Source: Streptomyces sp. CB00455 (GTDB lineage Bacteria; Actinomycetota; Actinomycetes; Streptomycetales; Streptomycetaceae). From it: 64,000 nt of DNA. The position numbers were made by a program, and so were the translations under genes. The DNA lies in assembly GCF_001905445.1 (NCBI RefSeq), contig NZ_LIVQ01000001.1:620001-684000 (forward strand), read 5' to 3'. A model generated the notes under the pieces. That model saw nothing but the letters and a program-made list of their open reading frames with translations. It was not told where the DNA came from and searched no databases. This document shows, piece by piece, positions 1 to 7,593 of the stretch. Position 1 is the first letter of the stretch; each line of letters begins with the position of its first letter.

Positions 1-1413
1 GGCGACACGCTCCCCGGCGCCACGCACGCCGAACTGATGGCGTACCTCGGCGCGGCCGGCGTGCGCACCGCTGCCGACACCCCCGCCGGTCTGACGGTGG
101 TGGACACGATCGCCGGGGTGCAGGAGCAGGTCGACCGCATCGCCGCGCTCCGCCCCCGGCTGCCGTTCGGGATCGACGGGGTCGTCGTCAAGCTGAACGC
201 CGTGGAGGAGCAGACGGCCGCCGGCAGCGGCTCGCGCCATCCGCACTGGGCGACGGCCTACAAACTGCCCGCCGCGCAGCGGCGCACCCGGTTGCTGGAG
301 GTGACCTGGTCCGTGGGCCGCACGGGCGTGCTCGCGCCCACCGCGGTCCTCGAACCGGTGGAGATCGACGGTTCGGTGGTGCGGCACGCCACGCTCCACA
401 ATCCCGCCGACATCGAGCGCCGGGGGCTGCGCATCGGGGACGTCGTGACCGTCTGCAAGGCAGGGGACGTCATACCGCGCGTGGAGGCTCCGGTCGTGGC
501 TCTGCGCACCGGGCAGGAGCGGCCGGTCGAGCCGCCGGCCGTCTGCCCCGGCTGCGGCGGGGAGATCGACCGCTCCCAGGAGCGGTGGCGTTGCGCGCAG
601 CCGGCCGACTGCGGGCGGATCGCAGCGGTCCTGTACGCCGCCGGGCGCGACCAGCTCGACATCGACGGCCTGGGCGAGAAGTACGTACGGGCGCTCGTCG
701 AGGCGGGCGCGGTCCGGGACGTGGCGGACCTGTTCACGCTGGACCACGCCCGCCTCGCGCTGGCCGCCGGCAGCGACAAGCGGGCGGTGAGGCTGCGGGA
801 GCAGATCGAGGCGGCCAAGGACCGGCCCCTGTCACGGGTGTTCTGCGCCCTCGGCGTCCTCGGCACCGGGCGCGGCATGTCCCGGCGGATCGCCCGCCAC
901 TTCGGGACCATGGAGGCCGTCCGGGCCGCCGACGCGGCGGCGATGACGGCGGTGGAGCTGGTCGGCGACGCGAAGGCGGCGGCGATCGTCGCCCAGGTCG
1001 CGGCGCTCGGGCCGGTCATCGACAAGCTCGCGGCCGCCGGGGTCAACCTGACGGAGCCGCAGGCCGGGCCCCCTGTCGGGGCGGGCGCCGGTGAGGCGGG
1101 CGCCGGTGAGGCGGGGGCCGGTGGCGGTGCGGAGGACGGGGCCGCCGAAGGGGCCGCACCGCTGGCCGGCCAGACCGTGGTGGTCACCGGCCGGATGGCG
1201 GGTGCGCTCGCGGCCTACGACACCCGCGACAAGGTCCGCGAGCTGATCGAGCGCGCGGGCGGCAGGTCCGCGAGCGGCGTCTCGGGGCGGACGACCCTGC
1301 TCGTGGCCGGCGAGAAGGCGGGCGGCAAGGTGGCCAAGGCGCAGCAGGCCGGGATCGAGATCGTGGGCGAGGACGCCTTCGCCGAGCGGATCGCGGCCTT
1401 CCTCACCCGCTGA
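1..1413 (+). CDS. ligA: NAD-dependent DNA ligase, 5' end cut by window
   Basis: Seals nicks in duplex DNA using NAD+. The reading frame is open from base 1, so the Ia domain and the catalytic KxDG lysine lie outside the window. Visible in order: end of the adenylation domain (FGIDGVVVKLN), OB fold (AYKLPAAQRRT, HATLHNPADIERRGLRIGD), Cys4 zinc finger (CPGC ... CAQPADC), helix-hairpin-helix region, and a C-terminal BRCT domain (TVVVTGRMAG). Between HhH and BRCT sits a GAGEA linker encoded by a 15-bp repeat (about 1081-1125). The HhH section (ALGVLGTGRGMSRRIARHF) diverges from the usual LigA sequence, so this may be a second, paralogous NAD ligase rather than the housekeeping one. That last point is inference. 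Confidence 0.93.
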   Translation, partial: GDTLPGATHAELMAYLGAAGVRTAADTPAGLTVVDTIAGVQEQVDRIAALRPRLPFGIDGVVVKLNAVEEQTAAGSGSRHPHWATAYKLPAAQRRTRLLEVTWSVGRTGVLAPTAVLEPVEIDGSVVRHATLHNPADIERRGLRIGDVVTVCKAGDVIPRVEAPVVALRTGQERPVEPPAVCPGCGGEIDRSQERWRCAQPADCGRIAAVLYAAGRDQLDIDGLGEKYVRALVEAGAVRDVADLFTLDHARLALAAGSDKRAVRLREQIEAAKDRPLSRVFCALGVLGTGRGMSRRIARHFGTMEAVRAADAAAMTAVELVGDAKAAAIVAQVAALGPVIDKLAAAGVNLTEPQAGPPVGAGAGEAGAGEAGAGGGAEDGAAEGAAPLAGQTVVVTGRMAGALAAYDTRDKVRELIERAGGRSASGVSGRTTLLVAGEKAGGKVAKAQQAGIEIVGEDAFAERIAAFLTR

Positions 1414-1665
1414 GCCGGTTGCGGTGGCCCGCTCCCCGGGCCCGGCGGCGGCCGTGACGACCTTGGTGACCGCCAGGACCGGCGGGGCCGGTGAGACCCA
1501 CCGGTGGCCGCAGGGGTCGAAGGCCACTACCACCGGTTCTCCGGGCCGCTGGCGCCAGGAGATCCGGTCCGGGGCGCCCTCGCACACCGGACAGCCGGGC
1601 AGCGGACCGGGCTCGGGGGAGCGCTCGGGTGCGGCCACGAGCGGGGTGGGGTGCGGATCGCGCAT
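832..1665 (-). CDS. Small Cys-containing hypothetical protein, 3' end antisense to ligA
   Basis: Only the first ~80 residues look like a protein. They include CPVCEGAPD and later DPCGHRW, a possible metal-binding Cys/His pair, with strong G/C third-position bias. After about base 1430 the frame continues with no stop for another ~190 residues, but there it is simply antisense to ligA and is low-complexity. Either the true stop was lost and the protein reads through into the ligase gene, or a frameshift ends it earlier: another frame stops at 1403-1405. Family not recognised. Confidence 0.4.
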   Translation of the reverse strand: MRDPHPTPLVAAPERSPEPGPLPGCPVCEGAPDRISWRQRPGEPVVVAFDPCGHRWVSPAPPVLAVTKVVTAAAGPGERATATGSAGEEGRDPLGEGVLAHDLDPGLLRLGHLAARLLAGHEQGRPPRDAARGPAARALDQLADLVAGVVGRERTRHPAGDHHGLAGQRCGPFGGPVLRTATGPRLTGARLTGARPDRGPGLRLRQVDPGGRELVDDRPERRDLGDDRRRLRVADQLHRRHRRRVGGPDGLHGPEVAGDPPGHAAPGAEDAEGAEHP

Positions 1666-1875
1666 GAGGGCTCCCTGGTCGTGCGGGGGGACTGATCGCG
1701 TGCCATGGACCGGTCCCCGTCCGCACGGGCGGATCCTCCAGTGTTCCGGCTGGTCGGAGGTGTGACCGACCGGTGTGTTCCGGTCCTCTCCAGGGCCCTT
1801 GGTGACCGCCCGCGCCCGCCGCCGGGCCCGGGCTCCACCGCGGCCCGTACGGGACGGGACGCCGGCACGGGGCCG

Positions 1876-2000
1876 GAACCGTACGTACGGAAGCGCCGCC
1901 GAGCCGGGACCGTACGTACGGAAGCGCCGGCCGAGCCGGAACCATACGTGCGAAGACGCCTGCCGAGCCCGGACCGGACGTGCGAAGGCGCCGACGGGCG
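1876..2000. repeat. Four diverging ~32-bp tandem repeats
   Basis: A unit of about 32 bp built around CCGTACGTACGGAAGCGCC and GAGCC occurs four times, the first two copies nearly identical and the last two decayed. It lies in the 396-bp gap between the small ORF starting at 1665 and the betaine transporter stop. I see no gene in this gap. Confidence 0.7.
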
Positions 2001-2035
2001 CGGGACCGTACGAGGTCCCGCGCCCGTCGGCGCCT
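1986..2035 (-). terminator. Long hairpin terminator of the betaine transporter operon
   Basis: Perfect 22-bp arms (1986-2007 and 2014-2035) around a 6-nt loop GTACGA, 27 bp beyond the stop of the permease/binding-protein gene. There is no T-run, as is usual in Streptomyces. Confidence 0.85.
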
Positions 2036-2061
2036 GGCGTTCCCGACTGCGGGGCCGCCGG

Positions 2062-3855
2062 TCAGGCCGGTGTGCCGACCTCGGGGTGGTCGGCCAGCCA
2101 GGCGCGGACCGCCTGCTGCTCCTTGCCCTTGCCGGTGGTCTGGATCTTCGCTTCCAGACTGGTCAGCTGCTCCTCGGTGAGCTTGAAGGAGCGCAGCCAC
2201 TCGGCCACCTCCGGCTCGTCGGCGGCGAAGCCCTTGCGCGCCAGGGTGTGGATCCCGTCGCCCTTGCCCCAGGCGCCCTTCGGGTCCTCCAGCTTGGTGA
2301 GCTCGTAGGAGGAGTACGCCCAGTGCGGCGACCACAGCACGACCGCGACGGGCTCCTTCTTCTCGTACGCCCGCTTCAGCTCGGCGAGCATGCCGGGGGT
2401 GGACCCGTCGACGACCTGGTACTCGCCCTCCAGGCCGTACTCCTTGAGGACCTCGTCCTTCAGGATGGACATCTCGCCGGCGCTCGGCTCGATGCCGATG
2501 ATGCGGCCCTTGAACTGGGCGGACTTGCCCTTCAGATCGGCGAGGGAGCGCACGTCCTTCACGTAGGAGGGCACGGACAGCTCCAGCGAGGTGGGCCCGT
2601 ACCAGGAGCCGAGGTCCTCCAGCTTGTTCCCGTACTTCTCCCAGTACTGGGCGTGCGTCACGGGCAGCCAGGAGTCCGTCTGGAAGTCGAGCTGCCCGCC
2701 GGCCAGGCCGGTGTAGAGCGCCCCGGCCTCCAGCTGGCGCGCATCGACCTCGAAGCCGCGCCGCTCCAGGAGTTCCTTCCACAGGAAAGTGGAGGCGATG
2801 CCCTCGTCCCAGGGGATGTAGCCGAGGGAGAGCGTGCGGCCCTTGCCGACGTCCGCGGCGCCCTTCGGGCCGGTCTTCCCGGCGGAGCCGGCGAAGGTGC
2901 TCATGCCGCCCGCGACGAGGGCGAGGACGACGGCCCCGGTGATCGCGTAGGCGGGCCGGGGGCGGTGGTTCCAGAGCTTGCACGCGCCGGTGGCGGCGGT
3001 CCGCGCCTTGGCGAGGGCGCGCCGGCCGAGCGGGGAGACCTGGCGGCCGAGCGCCCCGGTCATGCGGTCGAGGTACATGGCCAGGATGACGATGGAGACG
3101 CCCGCCTCGAAGCCGAGGCCGATGTCGACGTTGCCGATGGCCCGGTAGACGGCGCCGCCCAGTCCGCCGCCGCCGACCATGCCGGCGATGACGACCATGG
3201 ACAGGCCGAGCATGATGACCTGGTTGACGCCCGCCATGATGGTGGGCAGGGCCAGCGGCAGCTGGACGCGGACGAGGGTGTCCCGCGGCGTGGTGCCGAA
3301 GGCGTCGGCGGCCTCGACCAGTTCCGGGTCGACCTGGCGGATGCCGAGTTCGGTCATGCGCACGCCGGGCGGCAGCGCGAAGATGATGGTCGCGATGATC
3401 CCGGGCACGACGCCCACCCCGAAGAAGATGATGCCGGGGATGAGGTAGACCATGGCCGGCATGGTCTGCATGAAGTCCAGGACGGGCCGCAGGACGGCGC
3501 TGACCCGGTCGGACCGCGAGGCCCAGATGCCGAGCGGGAGGGCGAAGACGAGCGTGACGAGCGTGGCCACCAGGACCAGCGACAGCGTGGACATGGCGTC
3601 GTCCCACAGGCCGACGGAGTCCACGAGTGCGAAACCCGCGAAGGCCAGCAGGCCCGCGAGGAGCCCGCGCAGCCACCAGGCCGCGACGGCGAGGATGCCC
3701 GCGAACAGCAGCGGGGCGGGCGCCGACAGGACGGCGTCGATGCCGTCGTAGAGGCCGGTGACGAGCGCGGTGATGGCGTCGAACAGCCAGGACAGGTGGC
3801 GCTGGAGGAAGTCGACACCGCTGTCGACCCAGTCGCCGAGGTGCAGGTGGGGCAT
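2062..3855 (-). CDS. Glycine betaine/proline ABC transporter, permease fused to substrate-binding protein
   Basis: Imports compatible solutes (betaine, proline or choline) under osmotic stress. The start chosen is MPHLHLGDWVDS, whose ATG overlaps the ATPase stop as TGATG. Residues ~1-300 are a ProW/OpuAB-type permease with several membrane helices; the EAA-like loop is around GTTPRDTLVRVQLPLALP. After a hydrophobic helix (AITGAVVLALVAGG) comes an OpuAC/ProX-type binding domain facing outside (KGRTLSLGYIPWDEGIAST, then aromatic-rich QTDSWLPVTHAQYWEKYG). Permease-binder fusion is a known arrangement in OpuA-type systems. It forms a two-gene operon with the upstream ATPase and ends in a strong hairpin. 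Confidence 0.93.
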   Translation of the reverse strand: MPHLHLGDWVDSGVDFLQRHLSWLFDAITALVTGLYDGIDAVLSAPAPLLFAGILAVAAWWLRGLLAGLLAFAGFALVDSVGLWDDAMSTLSLVLVATLVTLVFALPLGIWASRSDRVSAVLRPVLDFMQTMPAMVYLIPGIIFFGVGVVPGIIATIIFALPPGVRMTELGIRQVDPELVEAADAFGTTPRDTLVRVQLPLALPTIMAGVNQVIMLGLSMVVIAGMVGGGGLGGAVYRAIGNVDIGLGFEAGVSIVILAMYLDRMTGALGRQVSPLGRRALAKARTAATGACKLWNHRPRPAYAITGAVVLALVAGGMSTFAGSAGKTGPKGAADVGKGRTLSLGYIPWDEGIASTFLWKELLERRGFEVDARQLEAGALYTGLAGGQLDFQTDSWLPVTHAQYWEKYGNKLEDLGSWYGPTSLELSVPSYVKDVRSLADLKGKSAQFKGRIIGIEPSAGEMSILKDEVLKEYGLEGEYQVVDGSTPGMLAELKRAYEKKEPVAVVLWSPHWAYSSYELTKLEDPKGAWGKGDGIHTLARKGFAADEPEVAEWLRSFKLTEEQLTSLEAKIQTTGKGKEQQAVRAWLADHPEVGTPA

Positions 3856-4907
3856 CAGGCCGCCACCTCCGCGCAGGCCATCGGGGGCCGTTGTTCGTCC
3901 CCGATGAAGGCGATGAGACGGTCCTGCGGCACGGAGCCGACGACTTCGCCGTCGGTGCCGGTGACGGCGACCGGGTGCGGGACGCGGGCGCTGACGGCGC
4001 ACAGGTCGGCGAGCGGGGTGTCCGCGGTGACGGTGGGGCAGTCACAGGCGTCCGCGTCGGCGGGGGGCCCGTCCATGACGGCGTCCGCCGTGAGCACGCG
4101 CGAGCGGTCGACGTCCTGGATGAAGGAGGCGACGTACTCGTCGGCCGGGCGGGTGAGGATGTCCTCGGCCGTGCCCTGCTGGACGATGCGGCCGTCGCGC
4201 ATGACCGCGATGCCGTCGCCCAGGCGCATGGCCTCGTTGAGGTCGTGGGTGATGAAGACGATGGTCTTCTTCAGGCGCTTCTGCAGTTCGAGGAGCTGGT
4301 CCTGCATGTCCCGGCGGATCAGCGGGTCGAGGGCGCTGAAGGACTCGTCCATCAGCAGCAGGTCGGCGTCCGTGGCCAGCGCGCGGGCGAGGCCGACGCG
4401 CTGCTGCATGCCGCCGGAGAGCTCGTCGGGCCAGGACTTCTCCCAGCCGCCGAGCCCGCACAGCGCCAGTGCCTCGGCGGCCCGGCGTTCGCGCTCGGCC
4501 CGGGGGACACCCTGGACCTCCAGACCGTAGGCGGCGTTCTCCAGGACGTCGCGGTGCGGGAAGAGCGCGAAGTGCTGGAAGACCATGCTGATCTTGGTGG
4601 AGCGTACGCGGCGCAGCTCGCGCGGGCTGAGCCCGGTGAGGTCCTCGCCGTCGAAGAGGATGCGCCCTGCGGTGGGCTCCAGCAGTCCGTTGAGCATGCG
4701 CAGGAGCGTGGACTTGCCGGATCCCGACAGACCCATGACGACGAATATCTGGCCGGGCTCGACGCGGAAGGAGGCGTCGATGACCGCGGCCGTCGTCCCG
4801 TCGGCACGCAGCTCGTCGCGGTCGGCGCCGGCCGAGAGCGCTCGTACGGCGTCGTCGGGTCGTCTTCCGAACACCTTGTAGACGTGTTCGGCCTGGAGCG
4901 TGGACAC
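3855..4907 (-). CDS. proV: Glycine betaine/proline ABC transporter ATP-binding protein
   Basis: Cytoplasmic ATPase driving betaine/proline uptake with the adjoining permease-binder protein. Walker A GLSGSGKST, Q-loop VFQHFALFPH, signature LSGGMQQRVGLARAL and Walker B LLLMDESFSALDP are intact. The C-terminal ~100 residues form a CBS-like region as in ProV/OpuAA, where ionic strength is sensed. The frame is open further upstream to 5057, but GTG at 4907 (VSTLQAEHVYKVFG) has GAGG five bases before it and begins exactly where family members do. Its stop overlaps the next start by one base, so translation is probably coupled. Confidence 0.93.
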   Translation of the reverse strand: MSTLQAEHVYKVFGRRPDDAVRALSAGADRDELRADGTTAAVIDASFRVEPGQIFVVMGLSGSGKSTLLRMLNGLLEPTAGRILFDGEDLTGLSPRELRRVRSTKISMVFQHFALFPHRDVLENAAYGLEVQGVPRAERERRAAEALALCGLGGWEKSWPDELSGGMQQRVGLARALATDADLLLMDESFSALDPLIRRDMQDQLLELQKRLKKTIVFITHDLNEAMRLGDGIAVMRDGRIVQQGTAEDILTRPADEYVASFIQDVDRSRVLTADAVMDGPPADADACDCPTVTADTPLADLCAVSARVPHPVAVTGTDGEVVGSVPQDRLIAFIGDEQRPPMACAEVAA

Positions 4908-5158
4908 ATACACCTCGCGGGTCGTACCGGGTACGGCGCGCCGGGCGGGGCGGCGTGCCGCGGAGCGGGACGGGATCTGCCCGCGTGCGCCATGCCAGGG
5001 CCCGAGAGGGCCGGAAGGCATGGTTCCGCTCCAGCTGCGCTGGTTCCCGTCGTTCACGAGAGCAAACGCAAAGGTGACTCACCTCACGCCGGCGTCCCGC
5101 ATCCCGGACCGTCGGGACCGACGCGGATCGAACGGCCCCGGGCGGGTATCTGCGGCCC

Positions 5159-5896
5159 ATGAAGCCAATCAGGATCACGCAGCTGAAGCCGATGTGGGGC
5201 AGGCGGGCGACGCCGGAACCGAAGGCCCCGGTGGCCTCCGCCGGGCCGGGTGCCGTGGTGCGGGAGCGGAGGGAAGCCCCGCCCGCGGCGGGAGGCGCTG
5301 CGGTGCGGGAGCGGACGGAAGCCCCGCCCGCGGCGGGAGGCGCTGCGGTGCGGGAGCGGACGGAACCCCCGCCCGCCACGGAAGGCGCTGCGGTGCGGGA
5401 GCGCCCGCCCGCGCATCCCGTGGTCCGGGCGGTGGCGATGGTGGCGGCGCTCGCCGGGATGGTGGCCTTCAGCGTGGTCCTCGCGCGCCTGACGCTGGAG
5501 CCCTCCCCGGCCTCTACGGCGCTGACCTACAGCAACGTGCACCCGGGCCAGTCCATACGGGCCTACCTGGACCACGGGACGTTCCGGGAGACCATGCGGC
5601 AGGTCGGCGGGAACCTGCTGCTGGGTGTGCCGTTCGGGATCCTGCTGCCGGTCCTGGTGCCGCAGGCGCGGGGCCTGGCGCGGGTGGCGGTGTGCACGAC
5701 GGTCGTGATGACGCTCGTCGAGCTGGTCCAGGGGGCGCTGGTCACCGGCCGGGCCTTCGACGTCGACGATGTGATCCTCAACACGGCGGGGGCCCTGCTG
5801 GGCTACCTGCTGCTGGGGCGGCGACTGGGCCGCGCGGTGCACCCGCGGCGCCACCACTGGTGGCACCGTTTCACCCGGCGGTCCTCCGCCGGGTGA
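5159..5896 (+). CDS. VanZ-like membrane protein with N-terminal tandem repeats
   Basis: 245 aa. The C-terminal two thirds match the VanZ-like fold: helices VAMVAALAGMVAFSVVLA, GGNLLLGVPFGILLPVLVP, VAVCTTVVMTLVELVQG and ILNTAGALLGYLLLGRRLG, with the conserved FDVDDVILNTAG segment. VanZ relatives are linked to teicoplanin resistance or envelope functions, but the role of most is unknown. The N-terminal ~80 residues are hydrophilic and carry three copies of a 15-residue repeat (VRERxEAPPAAGGAA). The gene is divergent from proV with a 251-bp gap in which I see no clear promoter or riboswitch. Confidence 0.82.
   Translation: MKPIRITQLKPMWGRRATPEPKAPVASAGPGAVVRERREAPPAAGGAAVRERTEAPPAAGGAAVRERTEPPPATEGAAVRERPPAHPVVRAVAMVAALAGMVAFSVVLARLTLEPSPASTALTYSNVHPGQSIRAYLDHGTFRETMRQVGGNLLLGVPFGILLPVLVPQARGLARVAVCTTVVMTLVELVQGALVTGRAFDVDDVILNTAGALLGYLLLGRRLGRAVHPRRHHWWHRFTRRSSAG
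5261..5403 (+). repeat. 45-bp in-frame tandem repeat, three copies plus a partial
   Basis: Copies at 5261-5305, 5306-5350 and 5351-5395, then 8 bases of a fourth. Copies one and two differ at one base; copy three is more diverged. The unit length is a multiple of three, so copy-number change keeps the VanZ-like frame. Confidence 0.95.
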
Positions 5897-5912
5897 GGAG
5901 TGCGTCCACCGG

Positions 5913-6878
5913 TCAGGCCCGGACGGCGGCCGTGGCTCCGGCCGCGGCCGCCGGCCCGTCCTGGAGCATGGAGGCGCGCAGGTGCCCGAGCAGGCGCGTC
6001 AGCAGCCGGGAGACCTGCATCTGGGAAATGCCCAGCTCGGCGCCGATCTGGGCCTGGGTCAGCTCCTGACCGAAGCGCATCCGCAGCATCTGGCGCTCCC
6101 GCTCGGTGAGCTGTTCCAGCAGCGGCGCCAGGGTCTGGATGTCCTCGACCAGCTCCATGGCCGGCTCCTCCTCGCCCATGACGTCGGCGAGCGTGTGCCC
6201 CTCGGACTGGCCGCCGTACTCGGCCTGCACGCCCTGCGGGGCGTCCAGCGAGCCGCTCGTGTGGCCGTTCGCCGCGAAGAGGCCCTCGATGACCTCTTCC
6301 TCGGAGAGGCCGAGGTGCTCGGCGAGGTCCGCGACGGTGGGCGAGCGGTCGAGCTCCGTGGTGAGCGCCTCCTTCGCCTTGGCGATGTCGATGCGCAGTT
6401 CCTGGAGCCGGCGCGGGACCCGCACCGCCCAGGTGGTGTCACGGAAGTGCCGCTTGATCTCGCCCGTGATGTACGGCATGGCGAGCGTGGAGAACTCGTT
6501 CTCGCGGCTCGGGTCGAACCGGTCGATGGCCTTGATGAGCCCGATGGTGCCGACCTGGACAATGTCCTCGAGGTCGCCGCCGTCGCCGCGGTTGCGGAAG
6601 CGCCGCACCGCGTACTGGACGAGTGAGGCGTTCATCTCGATGAGGGTGTTGCGGACGTACTGGTACTCCGGGGTGCCCTCGCTGAGCTCGCGCAGCCGCC
6701 TGAAGAAGACCTTCGACAGCTCCCGGGCGTCCGAGGGGGCCATCTCCCGGGGGTCGTCGATCCGGGGCAGGCCGGCCGTGCGTGCCACCTCGGCGCTGCG
6801 GCGCGGGGCGGGGACGACGGCGGACGCGGGGGCGGTGCTGGGGTCGGCGGCGGAGAGGGACGGGGCAGGGACCGGCAT
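5913..6878 (-). CDS. SigB/SigF-family alternative RNA polymerase sigma factor
   Basis: Group 3 sigma factor, 321 aa. After a ~60-residue Pro/Ala-rich leader come region 2 (DIVQVGTIGLIKAIDRFDP, FSTLAMPYITGEIKRHFRD), region 3 (RSPTVADLAEHLGLSEEEVIEGL) and region 4 (LTERERQMLRMRFGQELTQ, QIGAELGISQMQVSRLL). Start ATG has AAGGAG nine bases upstream. Relatives in Streptomyces control stress, osmotic and differentiation genes and are usually held by an anti-sigma factor; none is encoded beside it here. Which paralogue it is cannot be told from the sequence alone. Confidence 0.93.
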   Translation of the reverse strand: MPVPAPSLSAADPSTAPASAVVPAPRRSAEVARTAGLPRIDDPREMAPSDARELSKVFFRRLRELSEGTPEYQYVRNTLIEMNASLVQYAVRRFRNRGDGGDLEDIVQVGTIGLIKAIDRFDPSRENEFSTLAMPYITGEIKRHFRDTTWAVRVPRRLQELRIDIAKAKEALTTELDRSPTVADLAEHLGLSEEEVIEGLFAANGHTSGSLDAPQGVQAEYGGQSEGHTLADVMGEEEPAMELVEDIQTLAPLLEQLTERERQMLRMRFGQELTQAQIGAELGISQMQVSRLLTRLLGHLRASMLQDGPAAAAGATAAVRA

Positions 6879-7000
6879 GGGGTTCGCTCCTTGGGCTGGT
6901 CGGCTTGCGGCGCGGGACCTTGACTGCGGTAGATAGTGGTCGGCTTCAGCTCTTACGTCAAGAATTACCGGAAATGCATTTCACGTCTTGCATCACATGA

Positions 7001-7017
7001 ATGATGTAACGCATCAT
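7001..7017. promoter_or_regulatory. Inverted repeat in the sigma factor / winged-helix gap
   Basis: ATGATG-TAACG-CATCAT, with an overlapping CATCA...TGATG arrangement just before it. It lies in an unusually A/T-rich stretch (6950-7030) between two divergent genes, 16 bp before the likely start of the winged-helix regulator: a plausible autoregulatory operator. Confidence 0.45.
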
Positions 7018-7032
7018 GAGCCCATGGGGAGT

Positions 7033-7452
7033 ATGTCTCAGCGTCAGAATTGGACATTCCTGACCAATCACGCCCGTGTTCTGGTGGCCATCGCCCGGGA
7101 CCCGGCCGTTAGGCTCAGGGACGTCGCCGCGGTCTGCGGACTGACCGAACGCACCGTGCAGACGATCGTCACCGACCTGGAGACGGACGGGTACCTGCGG
7201 CGCGTCCGCGACGGCCGGCGCAACCGCTACGAGATCTCCCCCGGCGCCGTCTTCCGCCACCCGGCCGAGGCCGGCGTCCAGGTCGCCGGCCTGCTCGCCC
7301 TCCTCACCGGCGCCCCCGCGGACCCCGACGCGCCCGCGCCGAGCCCCGACACGGACCCGGACACGGACGGCCCCGAGGAGGCCGGGGAGCCCGAGGGAGG
7401 GCTCATAGGCGGCGCTCCCTTGCCGGAACTCGCTTCGGACACCGCTCAGTAG
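7033..7452 (+). CDS. Small winged-helix (MarR/ArsR-like) transcriptional regulator
   Basis: 139 aa from MSQRQNWTFLTNHARVL. Residues ~10-75 form a winged helix: recognition region LRDVAAVCGLTERTVQTIVTDLETDGYL, wing RVRDGRRNRYEI. The tail is acidic and Pro-rich (DPDAPAPSPDTDPDTDGP) and looks disordered. The frame is open upstream to a TTG at 6988, with ATGs at 6997 and 7024. I chose 7033 because homologous N-termini begin near SQRQxWTFL and GGGGAG lies directly before it, although the spacing is very short. Divergent from the sigma factor. Confidence 0.78.
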   Translation: MSQRQNWTFLTNHARVLVAIARDPAVRLRDVAAVCGLTERTVQTIVTDLETDGYLRRVRDGRRNRYEISPGAVFRHPAEAGVQVAGLLALLTGAPADPDAPAPSPDTDPDTDGPEEAGEPEGGLIGGAPLPELASDTAQ

Positions 7453-7593
7453 CCCCGTTCGCCCCTCCCCCTGCGGGGCCGACTCCCCTTGTGCCGCCCG
7501 CCGCCGCCCCAGCCGTGCCCGCATGACCACGAGACCGCACTCATGGCGTCGCCGCGTCGCCGGCTCGCGCTCGCGTCCGCGCTCGCCGGGCAC

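Noticed and set aside
1403..4045. 880-codon open frame on the minus strand
   Set aside because: It is out of phase with the betaine transporter genes on the same strand, is Arg/Pro-rich and has no family motif: a high-GC shadow.
1705..4530. 941-codon plus-strand open frame
   Set aside because: Antisense to the betaine ABC genes, Gly/Asp/Val-rich without domains; the transporter motifs on the other strand are unambiguous.
4908..5158. Riboswitch before the betaine transporter
   Set aside because: No recognisable ydaO/c-di-AMP or other conserved core could be made out by eye; a covariance-model scan would decide.
5261..5403. Regular 45-bp repeats as a CRISPR array
   Set aside because: The copies are directly abutting with no spacers, lie inside one reading frame, and no cas genes are near.
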